A stretch of 64,000 nucleotides of DNA, taken from JALOLG01 sp963776935. GTDB lineage: Bacteria; Actinomycetota; Acidimicrobiia; Acidimicrobiales; Ilumatobacteraceae. This document shows, in pieces, positions 1 through 8,043 of the stretch. A program made the position numbers and the translations under genes. Positions within the stretch are counted from its first letter, which is position 1. Each line of letters starts with the position of its first letter. The notes below the pieces were generated by a model. It ran no database searches and was not told where the DNA came from. It was given only the letters and a program-made list of their open reading frames with translations. Where the stretch lies: assembly GCA_963776935.1 (NCBI GenBank), contig CAVZOP010000008.1, forward strand, positions 213,099 to 277,098. Direction: 5' to 3'.

Positions 1-30
1 TGCACTCCGACGGTCTGCACCGGCGCCGGG

Positions 31-1294
31 TTGCCCTCCAACGACGTCATGTTCGAGCGGTCGTCGGCCGTCATCCCGGGCGGCGTGAACTCGTCGATCC
101 GGGCGTTCCGGTCGGTGGGCGGCCGGCCGTACACGGTGGCTCGCGCCGAAGGTGCGCACCTGTGGGACGTCGAGGGGACCCGCTACATCGACCTCGTCCA
201 GAGCTACGGCGCCGTCATCCTCGGACACGCCCATCCTGCGATCACCGCCGCAGTCACGGCCGCCGTCCGTGACGGCACGTCGTACGGCGCACCGACACCG
301 CGCGAGATGAAGCTGGCCGAGGCGATCGCCGAGCTCGTGCCGAGCTGCGAGCAGGTCCGGTTCATGAACTCGGGGACGGAGGCCACGAGCACCGCCGTCC
401 GCCTGGCGCGCGGCTACACCGGCCGCGATCGGATCGTGATCTTCCACGGCAACTTCCACGGCGCAACCGACGCGCTGCTCGCCGCCGGCGGCAGTGGACT
501 CGCCACGCTCGGGACTCCCCGGCACGGCGGGAGTCCCCGCGGGCGCGGTCGCCGAGACGCTCGTCGTCCCGTACAACGTGGTGCCGGTGCTCGACTCCGA
601 CGTGGCGGCGGTGTTCGTCGAACCGGTCGCCGCCAACATGGGAGTGATCGCGCCGGAGCCGGGGTTCCTCGAGGGGCTTCGGGCGGAGTGCGACCGGGTC
701 GGTGCGGTGCTCGTGTTCGACGAGGTCATCACCGGGTTCCGCATCGGCCCCGGCGGCGCCCAGGCCAAGTACGACGTGCTGCCCGACCTCACGACGTTCG
801 GCAAGATCATCGGCGGCGGTCTGCCGGTCGGGGCGGTCGGTGGTCGGCGCGAGCTGATGGAGACGCTGTCGCCGCTCGGCCCGGTGTTCCACGCCGGCAC
901 GCTGTCGGGCAACCCGATCGCCACGGCCGCCGGCCTGGCCGCCCTCGACCAGCTCACGCCCGACACCTACATCGAGTTGATGGCCAGGGCCCGCCATCTC
1001 GCCGCGCTGCTGCGCGACGCCTGCAGCAGCGCCGGGTTCGCCGCCCAGTTCCCCGTCGTCGGCACGCTCGTCGGGATGGTCTGCGGCGACGTCCCCCGCC
1101 CCATCGACTTCGCCGGCGCCAAGCGCACCGACGAGGCCGCCTACGGCCGGTTCTTCCACGCCATGCTCCGCAACGGTGTCGCGCTGGCCCCCGGCGCCTA
1201 CGAGGCGATCTTCGTCGGCGTCGCCCACACCGACGACGTCCTCGACGAGATCGCCGCCGCCGCCCACCGCGCCGCGTCCGTTCTGTCTGCCTGA
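31..1294 (+). pseudogene. hemL: glutamate-1-semialdehyde 2,1-aminomutase, frameshifted
   Basis: PLP-dependent class III aminotransferase-fold enzyme that converts glutamate-1-semialdehyde to 5-aminolevulinate in C5 tetrapyrrole synthesis. The family start motif IPGGVNSSIRAF, the PLP phosphate-binding NSGTEAT, DEVITGFR and the Schiff-base lysine in GKIIGGGLPVG (Lys codon 803-805) are all visible. Reading leaves frame at about 514: GLATLG (to 513) must continue as LPGTAGVP from 515, so one extra base is present. Corrected, the product is about 420 aa, normal for HemL. The start is uncertain because the frame is open to the window edge; TTG 31 or ATG 49 are candidates. The last codons lie inside a palindromic repeat. 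This is either a sequencing indel or a recent mutation. Confidence 0.85.
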
Positions 1295-1391
1295 GACGAG
1301 CCGGCGGGCAATCTGAGGCAGACAGTTCCCGGGTGCTCACCTGAACTGTCTGCTCGAGACGAGCCGGCGGGCAATCTGAGGCAGACAGAAC
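1280..1391. repeat. tandem pair of REP-like palindromes at the 3' end of hemL
   Basis: Two hairpin units. Unit A (arms 1281-1296 and 1312-1327) and unit B (arms 1343-1359 and 1375-1391) both pair CTGTCTGC-type with GCAGACAG-type arms. They share an identical 33-base stretch (1293-1325 and 1356-1388). Unit A overlaps the hemL stop codon. A third unit occurs at 7409-7457. A role as transcript end or mRNA stabiliser is inference. Confidence 0.7.
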
Positions 1392-1424
1392 GGTGGGGTG
1401 GGGTGGCGGTAGCGTTTTGGGCGC

Positions 1425-2012
1425 ATGCGGCAGATCTTCACGGTGCGCTTCTTCGCTGCCGTCGGGGCGTTGCTGGGCCTCTTCGTGTTGCTCACGGCGC
1501 TGTTCCGGGGTGGCGACTCGGTGGCCGAGTTCGTCGAGCAGGAGCCGATGGAGCGTCGGATCGACCTCGTCGCCCTCGTGTTCTCGACCACGTCCGAGAA
1601 CTTCGCGATCGGCGAGGACGGTTTCACGACCGGGTCGATCGACCTCGTGCTCGACCAGGAGCGGACGATGCGGATCCTCCCGGGCACGGCGGGCGAGGTG
1701 AACTGCGCGGCGCTCGACGAGATCGCCAAGTGCGCAGTGGTCGCCGACCTGCTCGGCGACGGTGTGGTGTGGTTCGCGATCGTGCCGCTCGCCACGAGTC
1801 AAACGGTGTCGCTGCCTGCCATCGCGTCGCTCGAGGACGGTTTCGCAACGCTGACCAACGGATGGCAACTGCCGTACGCGCCGATTCTCGAACGGCAGTG
1901 CTCGCGCGACTACGAGTCGTTCGCGGCGTTCCAGGAGGATCTCGGTGTCGCGTTCGTGTCGATCTATCGACTCAACGACGGCGAGATCACTGACGTCGTC
2001 TGTACGCGGTAG
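1425..2012 (+). CDS. hypothetical membrane-anchored protein
   Basis: A 195-aa protein with a short basic N-terminus (MRQIF), one hydrophobic segment at about residues 8-27 and a soluble remainder, so probably a signal anchor with an extracytoplasmic domain. The mature part has three cysteines (about residues 95, 103 and 165, plus one near the C-terminus) that could form disulfides. No family recognised. Its 3' end overlaps the end of the convergent MFS gene by 26 bases. Codon use fits the neighbours. Confidence 0.6.
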   Translation: MRQIFTVRFFAAVGALLGLFVLLTALFRGGDSVAEFVEQEPMERRIDLVALVFSTTSENFAIGEDGFTTGSIDLVLDQERTMRILPGTAGEVNCAALDEIAKCAVVADLLGDGVVWFAIVPLATSQTVSLPAIASLEDGFATLTNGWQLPYAPILERQCSRDYESFAAFQEDLGVAFVSIYRLNDGEITDVVCTR

Positions 2013-3141
2013 CCACCGGGAGGAGCAGCAGCGGCAACACCGCGAAGGCGGCCATCGCCCAGCGCAGCCCGGCCCGGTCGGCGAGCACGCCGATCGCCAC
2101 GACGATGCCGAAGCTGGCGGTCTCCAGCGCCTCCACGATGACCTTGGTCGCGCCTTCGCGGCCGGGGTTGGCGCGCAGCACCGTCGTCTGCAGCGCCAGC
2201 CACGTCGCCATCAGCAGGCCCGAGTGCACGACACCGACGGGAACGAGGACCCAGCCGGGCCCGATCGCGGCGACCGCCATCACCGCCGACAGGCCCAACG
2301 CCGACACGGTCAGCAGTGTCGCCATCGGCGTGCGGGCGATGACACCCGGCAACGCCGTGAGCGACACGAGCCCGCCCGCCACGAACGTCGCCCCGAGCAA
2401 CGCCGCGCCCGTGGAGCTGAAGCCCTCTTGGACCTCGGCGAAGGCGAGCACCGTCGCAAGGTATGCCTCGTCGAGCGGCATCGTCGCCGCGGCGGCGAGC
2501 GCCACCAGCCACACCCCAGCCTGACGATGGACCGGGACGAGCCGCTCGCCGACGTCGGCGACCGCCACGACCGGCTCGGGGAACTGCAACCGGCTCAGCA
2601 CGATGCCGTACAGCGCCACGAGGACGGCGACGGCGAAGAACAGTGGTCGCCAACCGAGCCCGACCGCTCTGGTCGCCGCCACGATCACCGGACCGGCGGC
2701 ATCGCCGGCGACGGCGTAGATGTTGGAGCGCGCGAGTACCCGTTCGAGTTGGTGTCCGACACCGGCGGCCGCGAGAGCGTTGGCGATGCTGATCTCGCCG
2801 CCGTGGACGAGCATCGTCGCGCCGGTCGCGTCGAGGAACGCCCCGACGAGCAGCCAGGGCGCGGACTGGGCGGCACCGATGATCGCCAGCGACGCCGCGA
2901 GCACCATCGCGCCCGTCCACGTGACGGTCTTGCGGCTCTTGCCGTCGGACCGGGCGACGGCCAACACGCCGAACAGGCCACCGCAGCCATAGGCGACGAA
3001 CATCGCGCCGGCGACGCCGTAGCCGATGCCGAGATCGCTGCGGAACTGTTCGACGGATGCGGGTGCAAGGAATCCGGTCGTCTCGTCGACGAGGCGGACG
3101 ATCAGGAGGAAGGCGACCGTCGTGCGGATCGCGCGGTTCAA
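1987..3141 (-). CDS. MFS transporter
   Basis: A 384-aa integral membrane protein with about 12 hydrophobic segments and no long soluble domain, typical of a major facilitator superfamily exporter. A basic loop (RSDGKSRKT) follows the second segment, where MFS proteins carry the A-motif. Substrate cannot be inferred; drug or metabolite efflux is the default. It stands alone, convergent with the hypothetical gene before it, and its ATG lies about 75 bases from the next gene's end. Confidence 0.8.
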   Translation of the reverse strand: MNRAIRTTVAFLLIVRLVDETTGFLAPASVEQFRSDLGIGYGVAGAMFVAYGCGGLFGVLAVARSDGKSRKTVTWTGAMVLAASLAIIGAAQSAPWLLVGAFLDATGATMLVHGGEISIANALAAAGVGHQLERVLARSNIYAVAGDAAGPVIVAATRAVGLGWRPLFFAVAVLVALYGIVLSRLQFPEPVVAVADVGERLVPVHRQAGVWLVALAAAATMPLDEAYLATVLAFAEVQEGFSSTGAALLGATFVAGGLVSLTALPGVIARTPMATLLTVSALGLSAVMAVAAIGPGWVLVPVGVVHSGLLMATWLALQTTVLRANPGREGATKVIVEALETASFGIVVAIGVLADRAGLRWAMAAFAVLPLLLLPVATAYRRRQ

Positions 3142-3214
3142 CGCAGTGAGTCAATGCCAGGGCATCACGCCACGTTAGTGGCGACCGGCTCGTGCCGAAG
3201 GCTTCGCGGATCGG

Positions 3215-4165
3215 TCACGTGTTGATGAGCGCGGCCGCGGCCGCCAGCCCCGAGTTGAAGGCGCCCTCGACCTTCGGTCCGGCGAACGCGTCACCGGCGA
3301 CGACGAGCGATCCTTCCGGCGCGACCCAGCACGGCTCGGGCCATGGCACCCGAGGGGTCGCGAACCGCCAACGTTTCACCTGGGTGTCGACGAGACGAGC
3401 TGGGCCCAACCACGGTCCGGCGGCTTCGACCAGCGCGTCGTGCACCGCCGCTCGGTCGTGGTCCCAGTGCTCCAGGCTCCAGGCCGGCCCGGCGTGCAAC
3501 GTGACTGCCGGAACGGCGCTGACGCCCTTGGCGCAGTTGTCGGCCACGAACGAGAAGATGCCGTCAGGCTGCTGCACGCCACCGGGTGGTGGCACGGCGC
3601 TGGGGCCCTCGAGCACGGCGAGGAGCGCGATCGTGCGGTCGTAGTCGTCGGCCACCAGCTCCCGCGGCAGGTCGACTCCGGCCTCGAAGAGCAGCGAGAA
3701 CGTCTGCGGGAGCGGGCACGTCGAGATCACCGCGTCCGCTGCGTGAACGGTGCCGTCGTCGACGACGACCTCCCACCCGCTCCGGCCGGTACCGGCGCGG
3801 CGGATCGCGAACACCATCGCACCGCACCGCACGTCGAGACCGACCGCCATGTGCTTGGCGATCGAACTCATCCCACGCGTGCCGATGTACCGCGGGAACC
3901 CGTCGCCGTCCGGTGTGAAGCCGTGGCACCACACCCGCACGATGCCGTCGGCCTGCCACGCCGCCACCCGCGCTGCCAACGCGTCGCCGCGAACGGTGAA
4001 GAACTGGGCGCCGTGATCGAGCGTCGCGTCGCCGATCCGCCGCGTCGCCATGCGCCCCCCGGGCGACCGCCCCTTGTCGAGGACGAGGACCTCGTGGCCG
4101 CGCGCAGCCAGCGAGTGCGCGGCGGTCAGTCCGGCGAGCCCGGCTCCGACGACGACGATGCGCAC
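3215..4165 (-). CDS. FAD-dependent amine-oxidase-like oxidoreductase (renalase type)
   Basis: A flavoprotein whose N-terminus forms a Rossmann dinucleotide-binding fold: VVVGAGLAGLTAA, then the E/D-type LVLDKG and the SPGGRMATRR motif typical of renalase-like and NAD(P)/FAD amine oxidases. The C-terminal SLVVAGDAFAG is the second flavin-contact motif. About 316 aa. I chose GTG 4165, four bases after the stop of the upstream hydrolase gene; an ATG at 4204 would overlap that gene by 35 bases. It is the last gene of the epimerase/acyltransferase/hydrolase/oxidoreductase operon. Substrate unknown. Confidence 0.8.
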   Translation of the reverse strand: MRIVVVGAGLAGLTAAHSLAARGHEVLVLDKGRSPGGRMATRRIGDATLDHGAQFFTVRGDALAARVAAWQADGIVRVWCHGFTPDGDGFPRYIGTRGMSSIAKHMAVGLDVRCGAMVFAIRRAGTGRSGWEVVVDDGTVHAADAVISTCPLPQTFSLLFEAGVDLPRELVADDYDRTIALLAVLEGPSAVPPPGGVQQPDGIFSFVADNCAKGVSAVPAVTLHAGPAWSLEHWDHDRAAVHDALVEAAGPWLGPARLVDTQVKRWRFATPRVPWPEPCWVAPEGSLVVAGDAFAGPKVEGAFNSGLAAAAALINT

Positions 4166-4169
4166 CCGG

Positions 4170-5027
4170 TCAGCTTGCCGCGGCCGCGCTCCGCCCGTCG
4201 GCATCGGCCTGCTGGCGGTGTGCGGTCTCGGCGCGTTCCAGGAAGTCGAGCAGCAAACGGTTGTAGGTCGAGGCGTGCTCGATCATCACACCGTGTGCGG
4301 CGCCGCTGATCACCACCAACTCGGCGGTGGGGATCAACTCGGCGAGCTCCTCGCTGTCGCCGCGCGGCGTCAGGATGTCCTGGTTGCCGACCACGACGAG
4401 GGTGGGGATCGTGATGCTCACCAGGTGGTCGGCCATCGAGTCGTCGACGGCCAGGATCGCGTCGCACTGCGCCGCGAACGCGTGGGCGGGACGCGTGAAC
4501 GCCAACGGACCCATCCAGCCGATCGCCGGCCACAACCGCCGGAACGACCGCGGGCCGATCACCCACCGGGCGGCCTCCTTCGTCATCGACGCCATGCCAG
4601 TGGTGCGCGCCGTGTGGGCCCAGCCGCCGATCAACTCGCGCCGCCAGGGGTGGTTGCGGCACGACGTGCAGGTCAACGTCAACGAGCGGGCCCGTTCGGG
4701 ATGCTTGAGGGCGACGAACTGGGCAATCGCTCCGCCCATCGACGCCCCGACGATGTGCGCCGATTCGATCCCGGCGTCGTCGAGCACGGCCATCGCGTCG
4801 TCGGCCATCTGCTCGAGCGAGTACGGCCCATGCGGCTTGTCGCTGCGCCCGGCTCCACGATTGTCGAGCGCCACCGTGCGATACCGGGAGGCAAGCGCCA
4901 GACGTTGGAGCGTCCACCCGTGCTTGTCGGCACCGAGGCCCTGGATGAGCAGCACCGGCGGCCCACCGCGGCGGCCGGTCGTCTCGTAGTGGAGGCGGAC
5001 GCCGTCGGCAGCGCGTGCGTAGGCCAT
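4170..5027 (-). CDS. alpha/beta-fold hydrolase
   Basis: A 285-aa alpha/beta hydrolase. Visible elements are the oxyanion HG-equivalent IQGLGADKHGW, the nucleophile elbow GASMGG (Ser about residue 96), the acid in GNQDILTP and the late histidine in GAAHGV, giving a complete Ser-Asp-His triad. The DNRGAGRSDKP motif before the elbow is usual in esterase and haloperoxidase-like members. It starts one base after the acyltransferase gene ends, so the two are probably co-translated. Likely an ester or lactone hydrolase; substrate not inferable. Confidence 0.85.
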   Translation of the reverse strand: MAYARAADGVRLHYETTGRRGGPPVLLIQGLGADKHGWTLQRLALASRYRTVALDNRGAGRSDKPHGPYSLEQMADDAMAVLDDAGIESAHIVGASMGGAIAQFVALKHPERARSLTLTCTSCRNHPWRRELIGGWAHTARTTGMASMTKEAARWVIGPRSFRRLWPAIGWMGPLAFTRPAHAFAAQCDAILAVDDSMADHLVSITIPTLVVVGNQDILTPRGDSEELAELIPTAELVVISGAAHGVMIEHASTYNRLLLDFLERAETAHRQQADADGRSAAAAS

Positions 5028-5028
5028 G

Positions 5029-5766
5029 TCAGCTGCCGCCCATGCCGCTCAGCGGCAACCAGTCGAGCGGCGTACCGGTGACCGGACCGCCGAGCTCGTC
5101 GAGCAGTTGCTGGATCACCGACTCGAGTGCGTCGGCGAGCTCGAGCTCGGCGAGCGGCCCCCGGCGAGCCCGATTGGGGCGGACCTCGGGGCCGATCTCG
5201 ACGCGGGCGCCGCGCAGGAACGGGGCACTGGCGGTGGCTGCGGGGAACACTTTGGTACCGGCTGCAACAGCGGCTCCGACGAGTCGGTGGTCGATGTGGC
5301 CAACGGCCCGCGGGTGCGTGGTGGGCCCGGCACCCATCACGACGAGCTGGCCGGCGCGCAGCGCGCCGGTGATCTCGTCGGCCCGCGCCAACAACCCGCC
5401 GAGTCGCTGCATGACCGGGCCGATCGGCGCGATGTCGGGTCGTCCGACGAAGCGAACCGGCCGGCCCACGGCGCCGCCGATCGACAGCGCCGCGAACACG
5501 GGTGCCAGCGCGAACCGGCGGGCACTGACGACGATCAGTGCACCGTCGCGCTTCGGAAGACGACCGTGACCGTTGACGGCGACGTTCCAGCGCAGGTGGG
5601 ACACCGACCAGACCCGGGCAACGAAGTCGGGGTCGCGGCCCCAGTCGTCGACCATGTGACGCGACGAGTCCACCACGTGCTCCAGCGTGCTCCGCGCCCC
5701 GCCGGCGAGCGAGCTGGCGGCCCGGCGGGCCGGCAGGCTGATGACGTCGGCGAGACGGTCCATCAC
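5029..5766 (-). CDS. PlsC-like acyltransferase-family protein, degenerate active site
   Basis: A 245-aa protein resembling the lysophospholipid acyltransferase group found beside galE2-like epimerases in mycobacteria (family knowledge). The fold pattern is present: a strand ALIVVSARR, then VRFVGRPDI where PlsC members have the FxxR block, and a later VVMGAGPTT where EGTR is expected. The catalytic H-x4-D is not seen: the NHxSxxD position reads SARRFALAP. It may be catalytically dead or use other residues. Its ATG overlaps the epimerase stop (ATGA). Confidence 0.6.
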   Translation of the reverse strand: MMDRLADVISLPARRAASSLAGGARSTLEHVVDSSRHMVDDWGRDPDFVARVWSVSHLRWNVAVNGHGRLPKRDGALIVVSARRFALAPVFAALSIGGAVGRPVRFVGRPDIAPIGPVMQRLGGLLARADEITGALRAGQLVVMGAGPTTHPRAVGHIDHRLVGAAVAAGTKVFPAATASAPFLRGARVEIGPEVRPNRARRGPLAELELADALESVIQQLLDELGGPVTGTPLDWLPLSGMGGS

Positions 5767-6740
5767 GCGACCTCCACTCGCGCCGGTGTGTGCACGACGC
5801 TCGGCCAGCTGTAGAGCTTGTCGATGACCTCGCGCGTGGTGTTGGTCGGCGCGACCCCGAGCACTTCCATCGCCCGCCCGCCGTCGGCAAGGCGTCCACG
5901 GTGCATCAGCTCGAGCACGTGATCAGGGATCGGGGCGCCGGCGAAGTAGGAGAGCGTCCGGGCGATGACCCAGTCGGGACCGAGCAACGGCACCGGCACC
6001 CGACGGCCGCGGCGGATCGCGTGGAACGCGGTGATCGCGCCAGGAGCGACGACGTTGACCGGTTCGGCGAGTCGGATACGAGCGGCGGCGACGAAGGCGG
6101 CGGCCACGTCGATCTCCTGCACGACCGCGAACGGTGGATCGGCCAGGGCGCTGAACGGCACCGCCTGCATGCGGAGGTAACGCCCGAGTGGGCTCGGCAC
6201 GTGCGGGCCGATCACCGGCGCGAACCGCAGCGCACCGACGGCCACGCCGATCCGATCGCCGATCGTCGTCGCCGTGCTCTCGATCCCGGCGAGCATCTTG
6301 CCGAAGCCGGTGGTCGGGTTGATCCGTGCCGATTCGTCCGGCCGGCTGACCGAGCCGCGCGCCCGCCCGTAGATCTCGATGCCGCTGCGCACCACGATCG
6401 ACTCCAGCGACCGGCATTCGGCCGCGGCGCCGAGGATCGACGTCGCCGCGTCATCCGTGAGCAGCCGGGCCCGCTCGGGGTTGGCCCGCGAGTGCGGCTC
6501 CCAGACGGCGAGGTGCACCAGGACGTGCGGATCGAACTTGGTCACGACGTCGACGACGCGGTCGTGGTCCCCGGGAGCGATACGGTGGAACAAGGTTCGG
6601 CGGAGTCGTCGCCTGGGCGGATCACCGTCGATGCCCTCGAGCGATTCCACCCAGGGCTCGTTTTCGAGCAGACTGGCGACACGCGAGCCGATCTCACCGC
6701 CCATCCCGCTGATGAGCACTCGCTGCCCAACCACCGCCAT
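5763..6740 (-). CDS. NAD-dependent epimerase/dehydratase family protein
   Basis: An extended short-chain dehydrogenase-like protein. The N-terminal VLISGMGGEIGSRVASLL is the nucleotide-binding glycine motif, followed by an acidic residue (EGIDGD) that favours NAD. A YxxxK motif is not clear (RSGIEIYGRARG is near its place), so catalysis may be altered. Start chosen at ATG 6740, giving about 325 aa; the frame stays open upstream, but that part reads over the divergent peptidase gene. The start codons of the two divergent genes touch. First gene of a four-gene minus-strand operon; relation to mycobacterial galE2 is inferred from the adjacent acyltransferase. Confidence 0.75.
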   Translation of the reverse strand: MAVVGQRVLISGMGGEIGSRVASLLENEPWVESLEGIDGDPPRRRLRRTLFHRIAPGDHDRVVDVVTKFDPHVLVHLAVWEPHSRANPERARLLTDDAATSILGAAAECRSLESIVVRSGIEIYGRARGSVSRPDESARINPTTGFGKMLAGIESTATTIGDRIGVAVGALRFAPVIGPHVPSPLGRYLRMQAVPFSALADPPFAVVQEIDVAAAFVAAARIRLAEPVNVVAPGAITAFHAIRRGRRVPVPLLGPDWVIARTLSYFAGAPIPDHVLELMHRGRLADGGRAMEVLGVAPTNTTREVIDKLYSWPSVVHTPARVEVA

Positions 6741-7401
6741 GCACAACGACGTTACCCCGCTCCAGCGCTCGAAGACGCCACTTTCTGTGGCATTGTCCGG
6801 ACTTTTCCTGATCGGTCTCGTGTCCATCGGGGTCGTGGTGTCGGGCGCATCGTCCCCGATCGACCCGGCCCGGTCCGTGTCGGCGGCGACGCCGGGCGAC
6901 GAGCTCGAGATCGTGTCGGGTGGCGCGCAGGCCGTGTCGCCGGCCGAGCGGATCGCGCCGCCCGGGCTCCGGTTCCCGATGGACCCGCTGCCCAAGTGCA
7001 TCGTCGGCAACAACTTCGGCGCCATGAGCAAGCTCTACGGCGCCGGCGCCCATGAAGGCGTCGACATCGCGGGCACGCTCGGCCAGCACGTGTTCGCCGT
7101 GGAGGACGGCGTGCTGACCAGGCAGTACCTCGACACGAGCGCGGCCGGCTTCGGTTGGGAGCTGCAAGCGACCGTGGGTGACGGGCGTTACCGCTACTAC
7201 CACCTGTCCGGTTTCGCCGACGGGCTCACCACCGGCGACACGGTCGTCGCCGGCCAGTTGATCGGCTACGTCGGCGACACGGGCAACCCGGGCGCCGGCA
7301 ACTACCACCTGCACTTCGAGGTACGGCCCGGGAACGTGCCGGTCGACCCCGTGCCGCTGCTCTCGATCCCCACCACCTGCCAGGTGCTCCCCAAGCCCTG
7401 A
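6739..7401 (+). CDS. M23-family metallopeptidase (LytM domain), secreted or anchored
   Basis: About 220 aa. One hydrophobic segment near residues 15-36 acts as signal peptide or anchor, a short linker follows, then a LytM/M23 domain. Zinc-site motifs are HEGVD (H..D) and HLHFEV (HxH), with FAVEDG and YVGDTGN between them as in peptidoglycan endopeptidases. Probably a cell-wall hydrolase acting outside the membrane. Start taken as ATG 6739, which abuts the divergent epimerase start; GTG 6787 is an alternative that still keeps most of the hydrophobic segment. The transcript ends in a REP-like hairpin. Confidence 0.8.
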   Translation: MHNDVTPLQRSKTPLSVALSGLFLIGLVSIGVVVSGASSPIDPARSVSAATPGDELEIVSGGAQAVSPAERIAPPGLRFPMDPLPKCIVGNNFGAMSKLYGAGAHEGVDIAGTLGQHVFAVEDGVLTRQYLDTSAAGFGWELQATVGDGRYRYYHLSGFADGLTTGDTVVAGQLIGYVGDTGNPGAGNYHLHFEVRPGNVPVDPVPLLSIPTTCQVLPKP

Positions 7402-7408
7402 TCTCCCC

Positions 7409-7457
7409 GTTCTGTCTGCTTCAGATTACGCCCAGCGCCGTCTGAGGCAGACAGAAC
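7409..7457. repeat. REP-like palindrome (third copy)
   Basis: Arms 7409-7425 (GTTCTGTCTGCTTCAGA) and 7441-7457 (TCTGAGGCAGACAGAAC) are near-perfect complements around a 15-base loop. Same arm family as the two copies after hemL, and again placed just after a stop codon (peptidase stop 7401). A short GGGTGA-type repeat follows. Confidence 0.7.
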
Positions 7458-7487
7458 GGCGGGGGTGAGGGTGAGGGTGAGGCGGGG

Positions 7488-7994
7488 TCAGCGGAGGCTG
7501 GTGGCCATCATCACGACGTTGCGGGCGAACGGGTCGAGCTGGCGACCCGTCAGGCGCTCGGTGACGGCGATCGCCTTGGTGTCGTCGTCGACGAGGTCGG
7601 CCCAGCGGATGTAGCCGCCCATGATGCCGACCAGCCGGTCGCCGAGCTCCTCGCCGTGCACGATCAGCTTGGCGCCGGCCTTCATCAGGTCGTCGATCTC
7701 GCGGTAGAAGCTGCGCAACCACGGTTCGAGGTCGTCGGCCTTGAACGGCCGGTGACGGTAGGGCATCGTGAGCTCGTCGTAGTTGTGCAGGTTGTGGGGG
7801 GCCTGGATGATCGAGATCACGTAGTTGAAGCCGTTCTCACGGATCCAGATGATCTCCTCCTGACGGCGCACCCGGCGATGGCTGTCGCCGTACCCACCGG
7901 GTCGCTCGCAGATGGCGAGCTTGTCCTTCAGGATCCACGTGAAGTGACGCGGGGTGATACCGAGCGCCCACTTGCCCCTCAGTTTTGGCGGCAT
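7488..7994 (-). CDS. dual-specificity-phosphatase-like protein lacking the catalytic Cys
   Basis: A 168-aa protein. Its layout recalls small tyrosine/dual-specificity phosphatases: an opening WI-like segment, a strand NYVISII, a segment YDELTMPYRHRPF where these enzymes place the general-acid loop, and then LIVHGEELGDRLVGIMGGYI at the P-loop position. Active enzymes have HCxxGxxR there; here it is HGEELGDR, with Gly in place of Cys. If the fold assignment is right it is a pseudophosphatase or has another role. It sits alone between the M23 gene and tilS. The assignment rests on motif resemblance only. Confidence 0.5.
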   Translation of the reverse strand: MPPKLRGKWALGITPRHFTWILKDKLAICERPGGYGDSHRRVRRQEEIIWIRENGFNYVISIIQAPHNLHNYDELTMPYRHRPFKADDLEPWLRSFYREIDDLMKAGAKLIVHGEELGDRLVGIMGGYIRWADLVDDDTKAIAVTERLTGRQLDPFARNVVMMATSLR

Positions 7995-8043
7995 TTCGGT
8001 ATGCGTCCTGTCGGCAGATCGCTGGTCATCCCAGGGTGCGAGC

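Noticed and set aside
1964..3154. Long Arg-rich frames antisense or alternate to real genes (also at 23658-25826 and 52380-54662)
   Set aside because: They mirror GC-rich coding regions, have arginine-rich composition and no family motifs.
7463..7485. GGGTGA tandem triplet-like repeat after the REP-like palindrome
   Set aside because: Only three short units in GC-rich sequence; no independent meaning.
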